This document shows positions 17,643 to 25,365 of a stretch of DNA of 64,000 bases, in pieces. Under the pieces are notes generated by a model. It saw nothing but the letters and a program-made list of their open reading frames with translations. It did not search any database and was not told where the DNA came from. The position numbers and the translations under genes are program-made. Source of the stretch: [Actinomadura] parvosata subsp. kistnae (GTDB lineage Bacteria; Actinomycetota; Actinomycetes; Streptosporangiales; Streptosporangiaceae); assembly GCF_900323885.1 (NCBI RefSeq), contig NZ_OOHJ01000006.1:855946-919945 (forward strand). Direction: 5' to 3'. The number at the start of each line of letters is the position of its first letter. Position 1 is the stretch's first letter.

Positions 17643-17673
17643 GTGCACTCCTTGTCGGTCATGTGCACTTCAT
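17634..17673. repeat. 20-bp tandem duplication of a start region
   Basis: GTCGGTCATGTGCACT at 17634-17649 is repeated at 17654-17669. The duplicated unit contains the start codon and first codons of the amine-oxidase-like gene. The extra copy upstream carries a second ATG that is out of frame. Confidence 0.85.
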
Positions 17674-17846
17674 GGGAACTCCGTCAGGCCGGCGGGCCAG
17701 GTGCGCCCGTCCCCGTGCGGTCGCGTACAGGCGCAGTCTGGTGCCGGCGGGGCGGGATTTCCAGTCAGGCCGCCATATCCGCCCGGACAGACAGAAACGG
17801 GGACGGCCGCGGGCGTGATGCCCGCGGCCGTCCCCGTTCCCGGCGG

Positions 17847-18032
17847 TCAGCGGCCGGCGCGCGTCTTGCGCCAGGTGAGGCCGCCCGGCAGGTTGACCGA
17901 CACCGTACGGCGGCCGTCGGCGCCGCGCGTCACCCGGAACAGCCGGTTGCCCCAGCTGTGGCCGACGCCGCGGCGCGACAGGTTCAGCCGCAACGGCCCG
18001 ACCTTGATCGACTTCCGATAGCTCCAGCCCAT
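17847..18032 (-). CDS. DUF4236 domain small protein
   Basis: 61 residues: MGWSYRKSIKVGPLRLNLSR, then GVGHSWG and a C-terminal VSVNLPGGLTWRK. This is the complete DUF4236 pattern, a short beta-rich module found alone or at the N-terminus of larger bacterial proteins, function unknown. The ATG has a GGAGGA-type ribosome site. It stands alone, with about 200 bp on its 3' side and 95 bp on its 5' side. Confidence 0.85.
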   Translation of the reverse strand: MGWSYRKSIKVGPLRLNLSRRGVGHSWGNRLFRVTRGADGRRTVSVNLPGGLTWRKTRAGR

Positions 18033-18127
18033 ATCGCTTTCCTCCGTTGTGATCGCGGAAAGCTTCCAACTACCCGGACAGAGCGCGATATATCGGGTTT
18101 CTTCACGTCGGGGTCAAGGTGACGCGT

Positions 18128-18613
18128 TCACGGGACGTGCCGTACCGAGGTCGTGTCGCTGGTCAGCGGCGACCCGTCGGCCGCCACGGGCAGCAGGTCG
18201 GGGACGGGGGCGCCGTCGCCGTCGACCAGCACCGAATGCGTCTCGCCCGGCTCGAACGCGTGGCGCTCGCCCCACTGCCGCAGCGTGACGATCACCGGGA
18301 AGAGGTCCTTGCCCGCCTGGGTCAGCGCGTACGGGCGGCGCTTGCCCGGCCCGGCCTCCACCTGGGTGAGCAGGCCGGCGGCGGTGAGCCTGCGCAGCCG
18401 GTCGGCGAGGATGTTGCGGGCGATGCCGGTGCGCTGCTGGAAGTCGGTGAAGGAGCGGGCGCCGTCCATCGCGTCGCGGATGATGAGCAGGCTCCAGCGG
18501 TCGCCGACGAGATCGACGGTGCGGGCGACCGGGCACGCGGGATCCGTCCAGGCGGTGCTCCGCCCTGCCTTGTCCTGGCGGCCGGGGTGGTCGGGGTGGT
18601 CGTCGCGTGCCAT
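18128..18613 (-). CDS. HxlR family transcriptional regulator
   Basis: 161 residues. The HxlR winged helix starts at CPVARTVDLVGDRWSLLIIRD (about 28-48) and continues to the RRPYALTQAGKDL wing, then a 45-residue tail. HxlR proteins are usually one-component sensors of electrophiles or redox stress. ATG 18613 has GGGAGGAG upstream. It is divergent from an MFS pump, with two near-identical 21-bp elements in the 90-bp gap, so it very likely controls that pump and itself. Confidence 0.9.
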   Translation of the reverse strand: MARDDHPDHPGRQDKAGRSTAWTDPACPVARTVDLVGDRWSLLIIRDAMDGARSFTDFQQRTGIARNILADRLRRLTAAGLLTQVEAGPGKRRPYALTQAGKDLFPVIVTLRQWGERHAFEPGETHSVLVDGDGAPVPDLLPVAADGSPLTSDTTSVRHVP

Positions 18614-18629
18614 CACACTCCTCCCGTTG

Positions 18630-18688
18630 AGTTGCGTAATGAAACCATTCTTGCCTACCCTCCGATCAGTTGCAAAACGAAACCAATC
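18630..18688. promoter_or_regulatory. Paired HxlR operator-like direct repeats
   Basis: Two 21-bp elements, 18630-18650 and 18668-18688, start 38 bp apart and agree at 17 of 21 positions. Both begin AGTTGC and contain GAAACCA. They fill the gap between the divergent HxlR and MFS genes. Confidence 0.65.
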
Positions 18689-18703
18689 GAGGGGTTGTCG
18701 CGG

Positions 18704-19945
18704 ATGAACCGGAGAACGAGGCTGCTACTGGCCGTGGTGTGCGGGGTCGCGGTGGCCTGCGTGTACGCCGGGCAGCCGGTGCTGGGGCCGATGGGGCGCG
18801 AGCTGGGCGTGGCGGCCGACGCGCTCGGCCGGCTCGTGGCCGCCGGCCAGCTCGGCTACCTGGCCGGCCTGGTGCTGCTGGTGCCGCTGGGCGACCTGTT
18901 CGACCGCCGGCGGCTGATCGCCGCGCACCTGGCGCTGGTGGCCGCGGCGACCGCGCTCACGGCGGCCGCCCCGGCCGCGTGGGCGGCGTTCGCGGGGCTG
19001 GCCGGGGCGGGCGTGTTCGCGGTGGTGGTGCAGAGCGCGGTCGCCTACACGGCGGCGATCTCACCGCCCGCCGAACGCGGGCGCAACCTGGGCGTGGTGA
19101 CCTCGGGCGTGGTGATCGGCATCCTCGGCGGCCGGGTCGTCGCCGGCGCGCTGGCGGACGTGTGGGGCTGGCGCGCCATCTACCTGGTGCTGGCCCTCCT
19201 GGCCGCCGTCCTCGCCGTACTCACCCTCACCCTCCTGCCCCCGGACACCCGCCGAGCCCCGGAACCGCCGCCGGCCACCTACGGGCGGATCCTCCGCTCC
19301 TTCGCCGCGCTGTTCACCCAGCCGCTGTTCCTCACCCGCGGCCTGATCGCCTTCTTCCTGTTCGCCTCGTTCGGCACCCTCTGGAGCGGCCTGTCGCTGC
19401 CGCTGGCCGGTGCGCCCTGGCATCTCAGCGAGACGCAGATCGGCCTGTTCGGCCTCGCGGGCCTGGCGGGCTCGCTCGGCGCGGCCCGTTCGGGACGGTG
19501 GGGCGACGCCGGGCACGCCCGACGTGTCACCGGCGTGGCGCTGGCGCTCCTGCTCGCCTCCTGGGCCGCGATCGCCCAGCTCCCGTGGTCGCTGCCGGCG
19601 CTGATCGTCGGCGTGGTCCTGCTGGACTTCGCCGTGCAGGCCGTGCACGTGAGCAACCAGCACACCCTCACCGCCGCCTACCCGGGCCGCACCAGCACGA
19701 CGATCGGCGCGTACATGGTCTTCTACTCGCTCGGCTCGGCGCTGGGCGCCGCCGCGACGACGGCGCTGTTCGACGCCGCGGGCTGGCTCGGCTCCGCCGC
19801 CCTGGGCGCGGCGCTGGCCCTGTGCGCGCTGGCCACCTGGGCGCTCAGCACCCGACTACCTCGGCAAGGCCAGGCGGAGGGCCAGCAGGAAGACACCGGC
19901 AGCCTCGAACCGTCGGCTCCAACAGCCCGCATCACCGGCAGGTAG
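18704..19945 (+). CDS. MFS transporter (DHA1-type efflux)
   Basis: 413 residues with about twelve hydrophobic segments. The loop 2-3 motif reads PLGDLFDRRRL, as in drug/H+ antiporters (DHA1, Bcr/CmlA-like or EmrB-like). It is divergent from an HxlR regulator and under its probable control. The last 30 residues after LATWALSTRLPRQGQ are hydrophilic and look unrelated to a normal MFS end. A second, diverged copy of the 48 bp coding for ATWALSTRLPRQGQ lies 4.6 kb downstream (24442-24489). The 3' end may therefore have been rearranged by an insertion. Confidence 0.88.
   Translation: MNRRTRLLLAVVCGVAVACVYAGQPVLGPMGRELGVAADALGRLVAAGQLGYLAGLVLLVPLGDLFDRRRLIAAHLALVAAATALTAAAPAAWAAFAGLAGAGVFAVVVQSAVAYTAAISPPAERGRNLGVVTSGVVIGILGGRVVAGALADVWGWRAIYLVLALLAAVLAVLTLTLLPPDTRRAPEPPPATYGRILRSFAALFTQPLFLTRGLIAFFLFASFGTLWSGLSLPLAGAPWHLSETQIGLFGLAGLAGSLGAARSGRWGDAGHARRVTGVALALLLASWAAIAQLPWSLPALIVGVVLLDFAVQAVHVSNQHTLTAAYPGRTSTTIGAYMVFYSLGSALGAAATTALFDAAGWLGSAALGAALALCALATWALSTRLPRQGQAEGQQEDTGSLEPSAPTARITGR
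19831..19878 (+). repeat. Left copy of a 48-bp duplicated MFS 3' end
   Basis: This segment of the MFS gene matches 24442-24489 at 40 of 48 positions in the same orientation and the same reading frame, mostly with synonymous changes. The two copies bracket the 4.6-kb stretch holding the MBOAT/AlgX remnants, the beta-lactamase-fold gene and the SecA-like gene. Confidence 0.7.
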
Positions 19946-20009
19946 CGTCCTCATGCCCGGTCCGGCACTCTCGCCGACGGCAGGCCACGGCTCGCACCGC
20001 CCCGCGGGT

Positions 20010-21012
20010 CTACAGGGCGCGGTCGAGGGCGTCGAGCACGCTGTCGTCGAGCAGGTCGAGCCCGCCGCCGACCAGCCGGCGCTCCACGATCTCGACCACC
20101 ACCGTCTCGCTGCGGGCGACCTTCTCCGCGATGCCCCGCGCCCCGATCGTGGCCGGCGCGTCGCTGCGCAGGTAGGTCAGATCGGCGAAGTACGGCTGTA
20201 GCCACGGCAGCGAGTTGCGGGTGAACGAGTCGCCGATCAGCAGCGTCCGGGCCTCGGCGAGGGGATCGCTGACGTTGCGCGCCGTCGGGCCGATACAGCG
20301 GCGCCCGATCCGAGGTGTTGACGGTGCCGGACGACACCGGCAGCTCGCGATCGTCCTGGCGGAGCCGGCGCACGCCGTCCCGGACGAGCCGCCACCGCTC
20401 GATGACCTCCTCGGTCGGGATGCCCAGCAGCCCGCCCAGGTCCCCGTCGCGCGGCGCCTGCCCGGCCTTCGACAGCCGGGTGTGACGGGACAGGCCGGGC
20501 TGGAGCGTCCGGGCGAGCTCACTGCCGTACAGGCCGGCGGAGCGCTCGGTCCAGTGGCTGTCGGTCCGCCAGTACGCGGGTGTGCCCGTCTCCCGCTGCG
20601 ACCGCTCGAGCGGTTCGCGCAGATCCAGGTAGCCGGGCAGGCGTGCCGCCTTCAGCGCGGCCCAGAACTCCTGCTTGCGCTGCCGCAGGCAGGCCCGGCC
20701 GGGGAAACGCGCGGGCAGGTGGCCGGGGCTGATCGTGGTCTTGTCCGGAGCCACGGTGAACACCAACCGCCTGCCGGATCCGCCTACGATCTCCGACAGC
20801 GCCGCGTGGCCGCGGACGGCCTGCCGCCGCAGCGGCAGGTGAGCCGTCGCCCAGGCTTCCACCTCGGGCACGGCCGCCCAGCCGCGCGACAGGTCCGGGA
20901 ACGCGGGCAGCCGGCGGTTCTCGATCTCCGCGGCGCGGTCGCCGGCGGCGAAGGCCAGTGCGGGGCCGGTGAAGAACATCACCGCCGCCAGCAACGTCAT
21001 CGGTGTTCTCAT
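20010..21012 (-). pseudogene. AlgJ/AlgX-type O-acetyltransferase (SGNH fold), frameshifted
   Basis: The N-terminal part (ATG 21012, signal-like MTLLAAVMFFTGPALAFAAG) reads to about 20285 and includes DSHWTE, the Asp-x-His motif of AlgJ/AlgX. The C-terminal part continues in the next frame and includes LLIGDSFTRNSL, the GDS nucleophile motif, ending at 20010 (ALDRAL). The join lies near 20270-20290 and needs a two-base deletion or one-base insertion, perhaps in the GCGCGC run. Such proteins acetylate exported polysaccharide with an MBOAT partner. Here the partner just upstream is truncated too, so the system looks dead even if this frameshift is a sequence error. Confidence 0.75.
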
Positions 21013-21022
21013 CGAGACCTCG

Positions 21023-21372
21023 TCAGAACTGGTAGTACAGGAAGGGGCTGAAGGTGCCGGCGGTGACGAGCATGGCCGCGTACGGCGCGGCCACCCACGT
21101 GATCGCCGCGCGTGTCAGCCGCACCGCCGCCGGCGCGACCCGCCGGTGCAGCAGCGGGCCGAGCGCCGGTGAGCTGGGCAGGACCACCACGGCCAGCGCC
21201 AGCACGAGAACGAGCGTGCGCCGGTGACCGGCGGCGAACGCGGTGAACTCCTCCAGCTCGCCCGACCGCCAGGTGAACATGGCCTGCACCATCTCCCACG
21301 CCCCGGCCAGGCTCTCCGCCCGGAAGAACGCCACCGCGGCCAGGACCTGATCGCCGGGTGGCGGGTGTCACC
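21023..21372 (-). pseudogene. C-terminal remnant of an MBOAT (AlgI-like) O-acetyltransferase
   Basis: Only the last 115 or so residues survive: AAVAFFRAESLAGAWEMVQ matches the characteristic FFRA(E/D)S segment near the C-terminus of AlgI-type MBOAT proteins, followed by three hydrophobic helices ending FSPFLYYQF. A stop codon lies in frame just upstream (near 21372) and there is no room for the other 350 residues before the divergent gene at 21433. The stop lies 10 bp before the AlgX-like gene, the usual operon order. This is a genuine truncation, not a base-call slip. Confidence 0.75.
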
Positions 21373-21432
21373 ATCCGCATCGACACGGGCCTACGATGTT
21401 CCGGCCCGCCTCACTTCCCGGGAGGACGACGG

Positions 21433-22356
21433 ATGACACAGGTCCGGCCGGCAGATCCCATCAGTGCGGCCCTGCGGCGGCTGCGCGAGCCCGGGTTCGC
21501 TCATGTCGGGCACCTTGTGGTCGTACGCGACGGCGCCACGGTCGCGGCCCACGCGTTCGGCGCCCGCGCGCTGGACGAGCCGGCGGACGTGTTCTCTGTG
21601 ACGAAGTCGGTGCTGGCGACCGTCACCCTGCTGGCCGTCCGGGACGGCCGAGTGTCGCTGGACGCCACCTTGGGCGAGCTGCTCGGACAACGGGTGCCGC
21701 TCGCGCGGCGCGACGCCACGGTACGGCACCTGCTGTCCATGACCGGCGGAGCGCACTGTGGCGGGCTGGAGGACATCGATCGGGTGATGGAGCAGCCGGG
21801 AAGCTGGGTCGACGCGCTGCTCGCGGTGCCCGGCCGCTATCCACCCGGCGAGGTCTTCTGCTACGACAACGGCGCCACGCATCTGCTCGCCGCGGCCCTG
21901 CAGGCGGCGACAGGTGACATCGCCGAGCTGGCGGCCGCCACCGTGTTCGATCCGCTGGGTGTGACGGCATGGCGGTGGCCGCGCGATCCGGAGGGCGTCC
22001 CGTGGGGATTCGGCGGCCTGTGCCTGTCGCCGCTGGACCTGGCGCGGCTGGGCGAGGCCTGGCGCACGGACGCGCTCAGCCTGGGGCAGTTGCTCGCGCA
22101 GGCCACGACCGCCCAATCGGCGGGCGGACCGCCGGAGGACGTGCCGTACGGATGGTTGTTCTGGGTCTGCCGGATCGCCGGCCGTTCCGCCTATATGGCT
22201 GCGGGCTGGGCCGGGCAGTATGTGCTGGTCGTGCCCGAGGAAGCGCTGACCATCGTGGTCACGGGCGAACCCGAAGGGTTGCACCCCGGCTCGGGAAGCG
22301 GGCTGGCCGTCGTCCGTGACCTGGCCGCCGCGCTCGTCGCCGAACAGCCCCGGTGA
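21433..22356 (+). CDS. Beta-lactamase-fold serine hydrolase
   Basis: 307 residues. SVTK (Ser55, Lys58) and YDN (Tyr144) are the first two motifs of the class C/PBP4* family. The third, usually HTG, seems replaced by AGWAGQ. No signal peptide, so probably cytoplasmic. The ATG at 21433 has GGGAGGA upstream; the longer open frame from 21358 has none. It faces away from the truncated MBOAT gene, and the junction near 21370-21430 looks like the point where that gene was lost. The substrate is unknown. Confidence 0.85.
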   Translation: MTQVRPADPISAALRRLREPGFAHVGHLVVVRDGATVAAHAFGARALDEPADVFSVTKSVLATVTLLAVRDGRVSLDATLGELLGQRVPLARRDATVRHLLSMTGGAHCGGLEDIDRVMEQPGSWVDALLAVPGRYPPGEVFCYDNGATHLLAAALQAATGDIAELAAATVFDPLGVTAWRWPRDPEGVPWGFGGLCLSPLDLARLGEAWRTDALSLGQLLAQATTAQSAGGPPEDVPYGWLFWVCRIAGRSAYMAAGWAGQYVLVVPEEALTIVVTGEPEGLHPGSGSGLAVVRDLAAALVAEQPR

Positions 22357-22504
22357 CCGCCACCACCAGCCGGGGACCGCCCTTGCCGCACCCGGCCGGT
22401 AACCCTGATCGACGTCCGTACAAGTGAGAACCTTTTCCCACACTTCCCGGCGATTGCCGATCATTTGCCTTGCCGTGGCGACGGCCCGCCGGGAGACTCG
22501 ACAG

Positions 22505-24364
22505 GTGTCACACGCTCCGCATCCGGACATCCGGGCGATCGATCGCATGGCCGCGCTCCTGGCGGACGTGCCCGACTCTGACCTTTTCACGCGCGCCGCC
22601 GCCTTGCGCGGGCGACAGGCCACAGGAGAGAGCGCGGACGCGCTGCTGCCAGAGGCGTTCGCGCTCGTTTCCGCGACGTCCGGCAGGATCTCCGGCCGCC
22701 GTTGCACTCTGGCTGAGCTGCGGGCCGGCGTCGCGTTGTTTCGCGGCGCGGTGGTGGAGCTCGCCGACCGCACGGCTTGGCCGGCCGCCGTGACGCTCGC
22801 CGTCTTCCTCGGCGCTCTGGAAGGGAGAGGCGTCCATCTGATGACCGGGGACGGCGCCCCCGTCACGGCCACGGTGTGCGGGCGTCTCGGGCTGACGGTC
22901 GCCCGCCTGTCCAGCGACATGGAGCCGGACGAGAAACGACTCGCCTATGCGGCGGACGTGACGGTGGGACGGATCGAGATGTTCGGCTACGACCACCTGA
23001 CCGACAATCTCGTGTCGGGCCCGGATGAGCGGCTGCAGCGCGAGCCGTGCCGGGCGATCGTGGCCGAAGCCGACCTCGTCATGCTCGACCAATCGATCAA
23101 CGACCTCATCGTGAACCGCGACGGCGTGCGCACGGCGTCGATCAGCGTGCGCGCCTGCCTGGCCCGGTATGCGTCCCTGGCCGGGATCACCGCGACGGTC
23201 CTCACCGAAGCCGCTGAGTTCGCCCACCTGTACGGGCTCTCGGTGGAAACCGTCGACACGGCGTACCCGACCGCGCGGCGTGACCATCCCGACCTGCTGT
23301 ACGGCACGACCGAGGCCAAGCTGAACGGCCTCCTCGAGGCCATCGCGGGTCACCACGCCGCGGCCCGGCCGGTGCTCGTGATCACGGACTCCACGGAGAT
23401 CACCGAACGGCTGGCGGACCTGCTGGCCGGCCGCGGCCTGCCGGCCGCACGGCCTCACGAGGAGCGCCCGCTGGCTCTGGCGGGACGTCCGGCGACGGTG
23501 ACCCTGCTCACGCAGCCGGCCGTGGAGGGCGAGGTCGCCTTGGGCGGTGACCTGGAGTGGCTGGCCCACGAGCACGTACGGGCCTCGGGCCTCGACCCGG
23601 CCGTCACCTCCGGCGACGTGTGGGACGAGGCGGTGGCCGCGGCCCGGCGGGAGCTCCTGCCCACGTGGACGGCTGACCGGGATCGGGTGATCGAGGCAGG
23701 CGGGCTGGTGGTGCTGGGCGCCGAGTATCCGGGCACCAGGCGCCTGGAGGCGCGCCTGCGCGCGACGGCAGGGGCGCGGGGAGACACCCAGCTCTTCGTG
23801 GCGCTGGACGAGGGCTGGCTCAGGCACCCATATGCCGAGTGGCTGCGCCGCCTCGTCCTGGGGCGCATCACCGAGCCGTTGCAGGGCCCACTGCTGGCCA
23901 GGGCCGTCGAGCGTGCCAAGCGGCAGTGCGAGGTGCGGATCAGGGGCTACCGGGGCCGGATGGCGGCCTACGACACGATTGTCTCGGCGATCCGGGAGCG
24001 GATGCATGCCGAGCGCCGTGCGATGGTGGAGGCCGCCGAGCCGCTGGGAGCCGTCCTGGCCTTCACCGGCGGCGAGCACGTACCGCCAGGAAAGGTGGGC
24101 ACGCGAGCACTGCGCCTCATCGCCCAGGAGGTCATCGACGAGCAGTGGACGGCCTGCCTGGCCGAGCTCACGACGATGCGCGACGACTACGCGAGCGAAG
24201 AGCACACGCGGGAAGCGGTGCCCGCCTTCCGGGAGAAGGCCGAGGCCGCCTACAGCACGATGCGCGAGAGGGCGGCCCAGGCACTCACGCATCGGCTGCG
24301 TGGAACGGGAGGGCACTGGTACCTGCCCTCTGGCGACCCGCCGCCGTGGAAAGCGTGGCGATGA
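22505..24364 (+). CDS. SecA-like protein lacking ATPase motifs and the PPXD domain
   Basis: 619 residues from GTG 22505 (GGGAG upstream). It follows SecA from end to end: GESADALLPEAFALV (41-55) is the SecA GESLDDLLPEAFAVVRE segment; GALEGRGVH, LGLTV, AYAADVT and FGYDHLTDNL match nucleotide-binding fold 1; YASLAGITATVLTEAAEF and PTARRDHPDLLYGTTEAK match the start of fold 2; a long helical scaffold (457-510) follows. All catalytic motifs are gone: Walker A GEGKT reads DRTAW (88-92), the DEAD-box region reads AEADLVMLDQ (187-196), GMTGTA reads GITATV, and motif VI QLRGRAGRQGD reads RLRATAGARGD. The preprotein cross-linking domain, about 150 residues in SecA, is missing between residues 203 and 210. 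It cannot be a working translocase; a scaffold, decoy or SecA partner is possible. Confidence 0.8.
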   Translation: MSHAPHPDIRAIDRMAALLADVPDSDLFTRAAALRGRQATGESADALLPEAFALVSATSGRISGRRCTLAELRAGVALFRGAVVELADRTAWPAAVTLAVFLGALEGRGVHLMTGDGAPVTATVCGRLGLTVARLSSDMEPDEKRLAYAADVTVGRIEMFGYDHLTDNLVSGPDERLQREPCRAIVAEADLVMLDQSINDLIVNRDGVRTASISVRACLARYASLAGITATVLTEAAEFAHLYGLSVETVDTAYPTARRDHPDLLYGTTEAKLNGLLEAIAGHHAAARPVLVITDSTEITERLADLLAGRGLPAARPHEERPLALAGRPATVTLLTQPAVEGEVALGGDLEWLAHEHVRASGLDPAVTSGDVWDEAVAAARRELLPTWTADRDRVIEAGGLVVLGAEYPGTRRLEARLRATAGARGDTQLFVALDEGWLRHPYAEWLRRLVLGRITEPLQGPLLARAVERAKRQCEVRIRGYRGRMAAYDTIVSAIRERMHAERRAMVEAAEPLGAVLAFTGGEHVPPGKVGTRALRLIAQEVIDEQWTACLAELTTMRDDYASEEHTREAVPAFREKAEAAYSTMRERAAQALTHRLRGTGGHWYLPSGDPPPWKAWR

Positions 24365-24441
24365 CCTCGGGGCAGCGGGCCCGACCACCGGCCTCCCGGC
24401 CCTCCCGCAGGTGTGACCACGAGCCGGCCCCGGCCCGCGCC

Positions 24442-24505
24442 GGCCACATGGGCGCTGGGCACCCGTCTGCCTCAGCAGGGCCAGGTGGACGCGCTCACCG
24501 CGTAG
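24442..24505 (+). pseudogene. Displaced 3' fragment of an MFS transporter gene
   Basis: The frame reads ATWALGTRLPQQGQVDALTA and then TAG (24503-24505). The first 48 bases match the end of the MFS gene at 19831-19878 (40 of 48), with mostly synonymous differences, so both copies evolved as coding DNA. Nothing upstream of about 24436 resembles an MFS gene. It overlaps the 3' end of the convergent gene at 24472. It marks the right edge of the 4.6-kb island-like segment. Confidence 0.6.
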
Positions 24506-24936
24506 ACGCCCGCCGCCTCGGGGTCGAACCGGACGTCCAGGCTGACCTCCGCGCCCCCGGCCTCCTTCACCACGCAGCCGTCGTCGCCGCCGCCCGGGAC
24601 CCGCCGCCACCCGTTGCGCAGCGCGAGATCGTGGTAGAAGGACTCGACCTGCCCGGCAGAGCCCTGCCCGGAAGCGAGGCGGTAGGAGCGGCCGACGCTC
24701 GCATGGTGGTCGTCGGTGTCGGTGCACGACCGTTCCCGCCCGCCCTGGGCGACGGCCCCGGACGGGGCGGCCGCCAGCACGTCGAACGGCTCCAGGGCCG
24801 CTTCGACGCTGCCGTACAGCGAGCCGCACACCCGTTCGTGCTCGACGATCTCGGCGAGGAACGGGGAGGCGGCGACACCGCCCAGCACCAGCACCACCGC
24901 CGCCGTGGTCAGCGACCGCTTGAGCACCTTGTTCAC
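24472..24936 (-). CDS. Hypothetical secreted or membrane-anchored protein
   Basis: 154 residues from GTG 24936. One N-terminal hydrophobic segment (LTTAAVVLVLGGVAASPFLA) can act as signal anchor. Three cysteines in the outer part (VCGSLYG, RSCTD, DGCVV) plus one at the C-terminus suggest disulphides. The GTG overlaps the TGA of the upstream gene (GTGA), so the two are coupled. No known domain. Its 3' end runs over the MFS fragment on the other strand. Confidence 0.65.
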   Translation of the reverse strand: MNKVLKRSLTTAAVVLVLGGVAASPFLAEIVEHERVCGSLYGSVEAALEPFDVLAAAPSGAVAQGGRERSCTDTDDHHASVGRSYRLASGQGSAGQVESFYHDLALRNGWRRVPGGGDDGCVVKEAGGAEVSLDVRFDPEAAGVYAVSASTWPC

Positions 24937-25259
24937 AGGCTGCCCACCATCGCCGACCACAGGGCGGCGAGCGACCCGAGCAGCAGGCACGCCGCGCCCG
25001 CCGCCGCTCCCGCCCAGGCCGCGGCGGCGCGTCCGGGGTGCGGCCGGCCGGTGGTGATCGCCCGTCCCAGCAGGGCGCCGGCGACCGGCAGCGCCAGGGC
25101 GGCGACGCCGGCGGCGGTCAGGCCGGTGGTCAGCCATTCCAGCCGCCACAGGCTCCAGGCGAGGAGCGCGTACCCGCCGAGCGACACGACGGTCAGGAAG
25201 ATCCAGCCGGCCGAGGCGGTGGCGGTGGCGGAGCGGGGGGAGGACGCCATGCCGCCCAT
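24933..25259 (-). CDS. Hypothetical three-helix membrane protein
   Basis: 108 residues: a short Ser/Ala-rich N-terminus and three predicted transmembrane helices (about 16-38, 44-68, 78-102). ATG 25259 has GAAGAGA upstream; an internal ATG three codons later is also possible. It is the first gene of a two-gene unit with the coupled secreted protein. It is divergent from the RecD2-type helicase across about 100 bp. No function recognised. Confidence 0.6.
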   Translation of the reverse strand: MGGMASSPRSATATASAGWIFLTVVSLGGYALLAWSLWRLEWLTTGLTAAGVAALALPVAGALLGRAITTGRPHPGRAAAAWAGAAAGAACLLLGSLAALWSAMVGSL

Positions 25260-25365
25260 GATCGCATCTCTTCGAAGGGGACGTGATCGGAGATGTCGGC
25301 CCGTTGCTCTAATCTTTGCTACCGAAAAGTCTTTCCTGCGGAAGGCAGGCGGGAGAGGGGATCGC

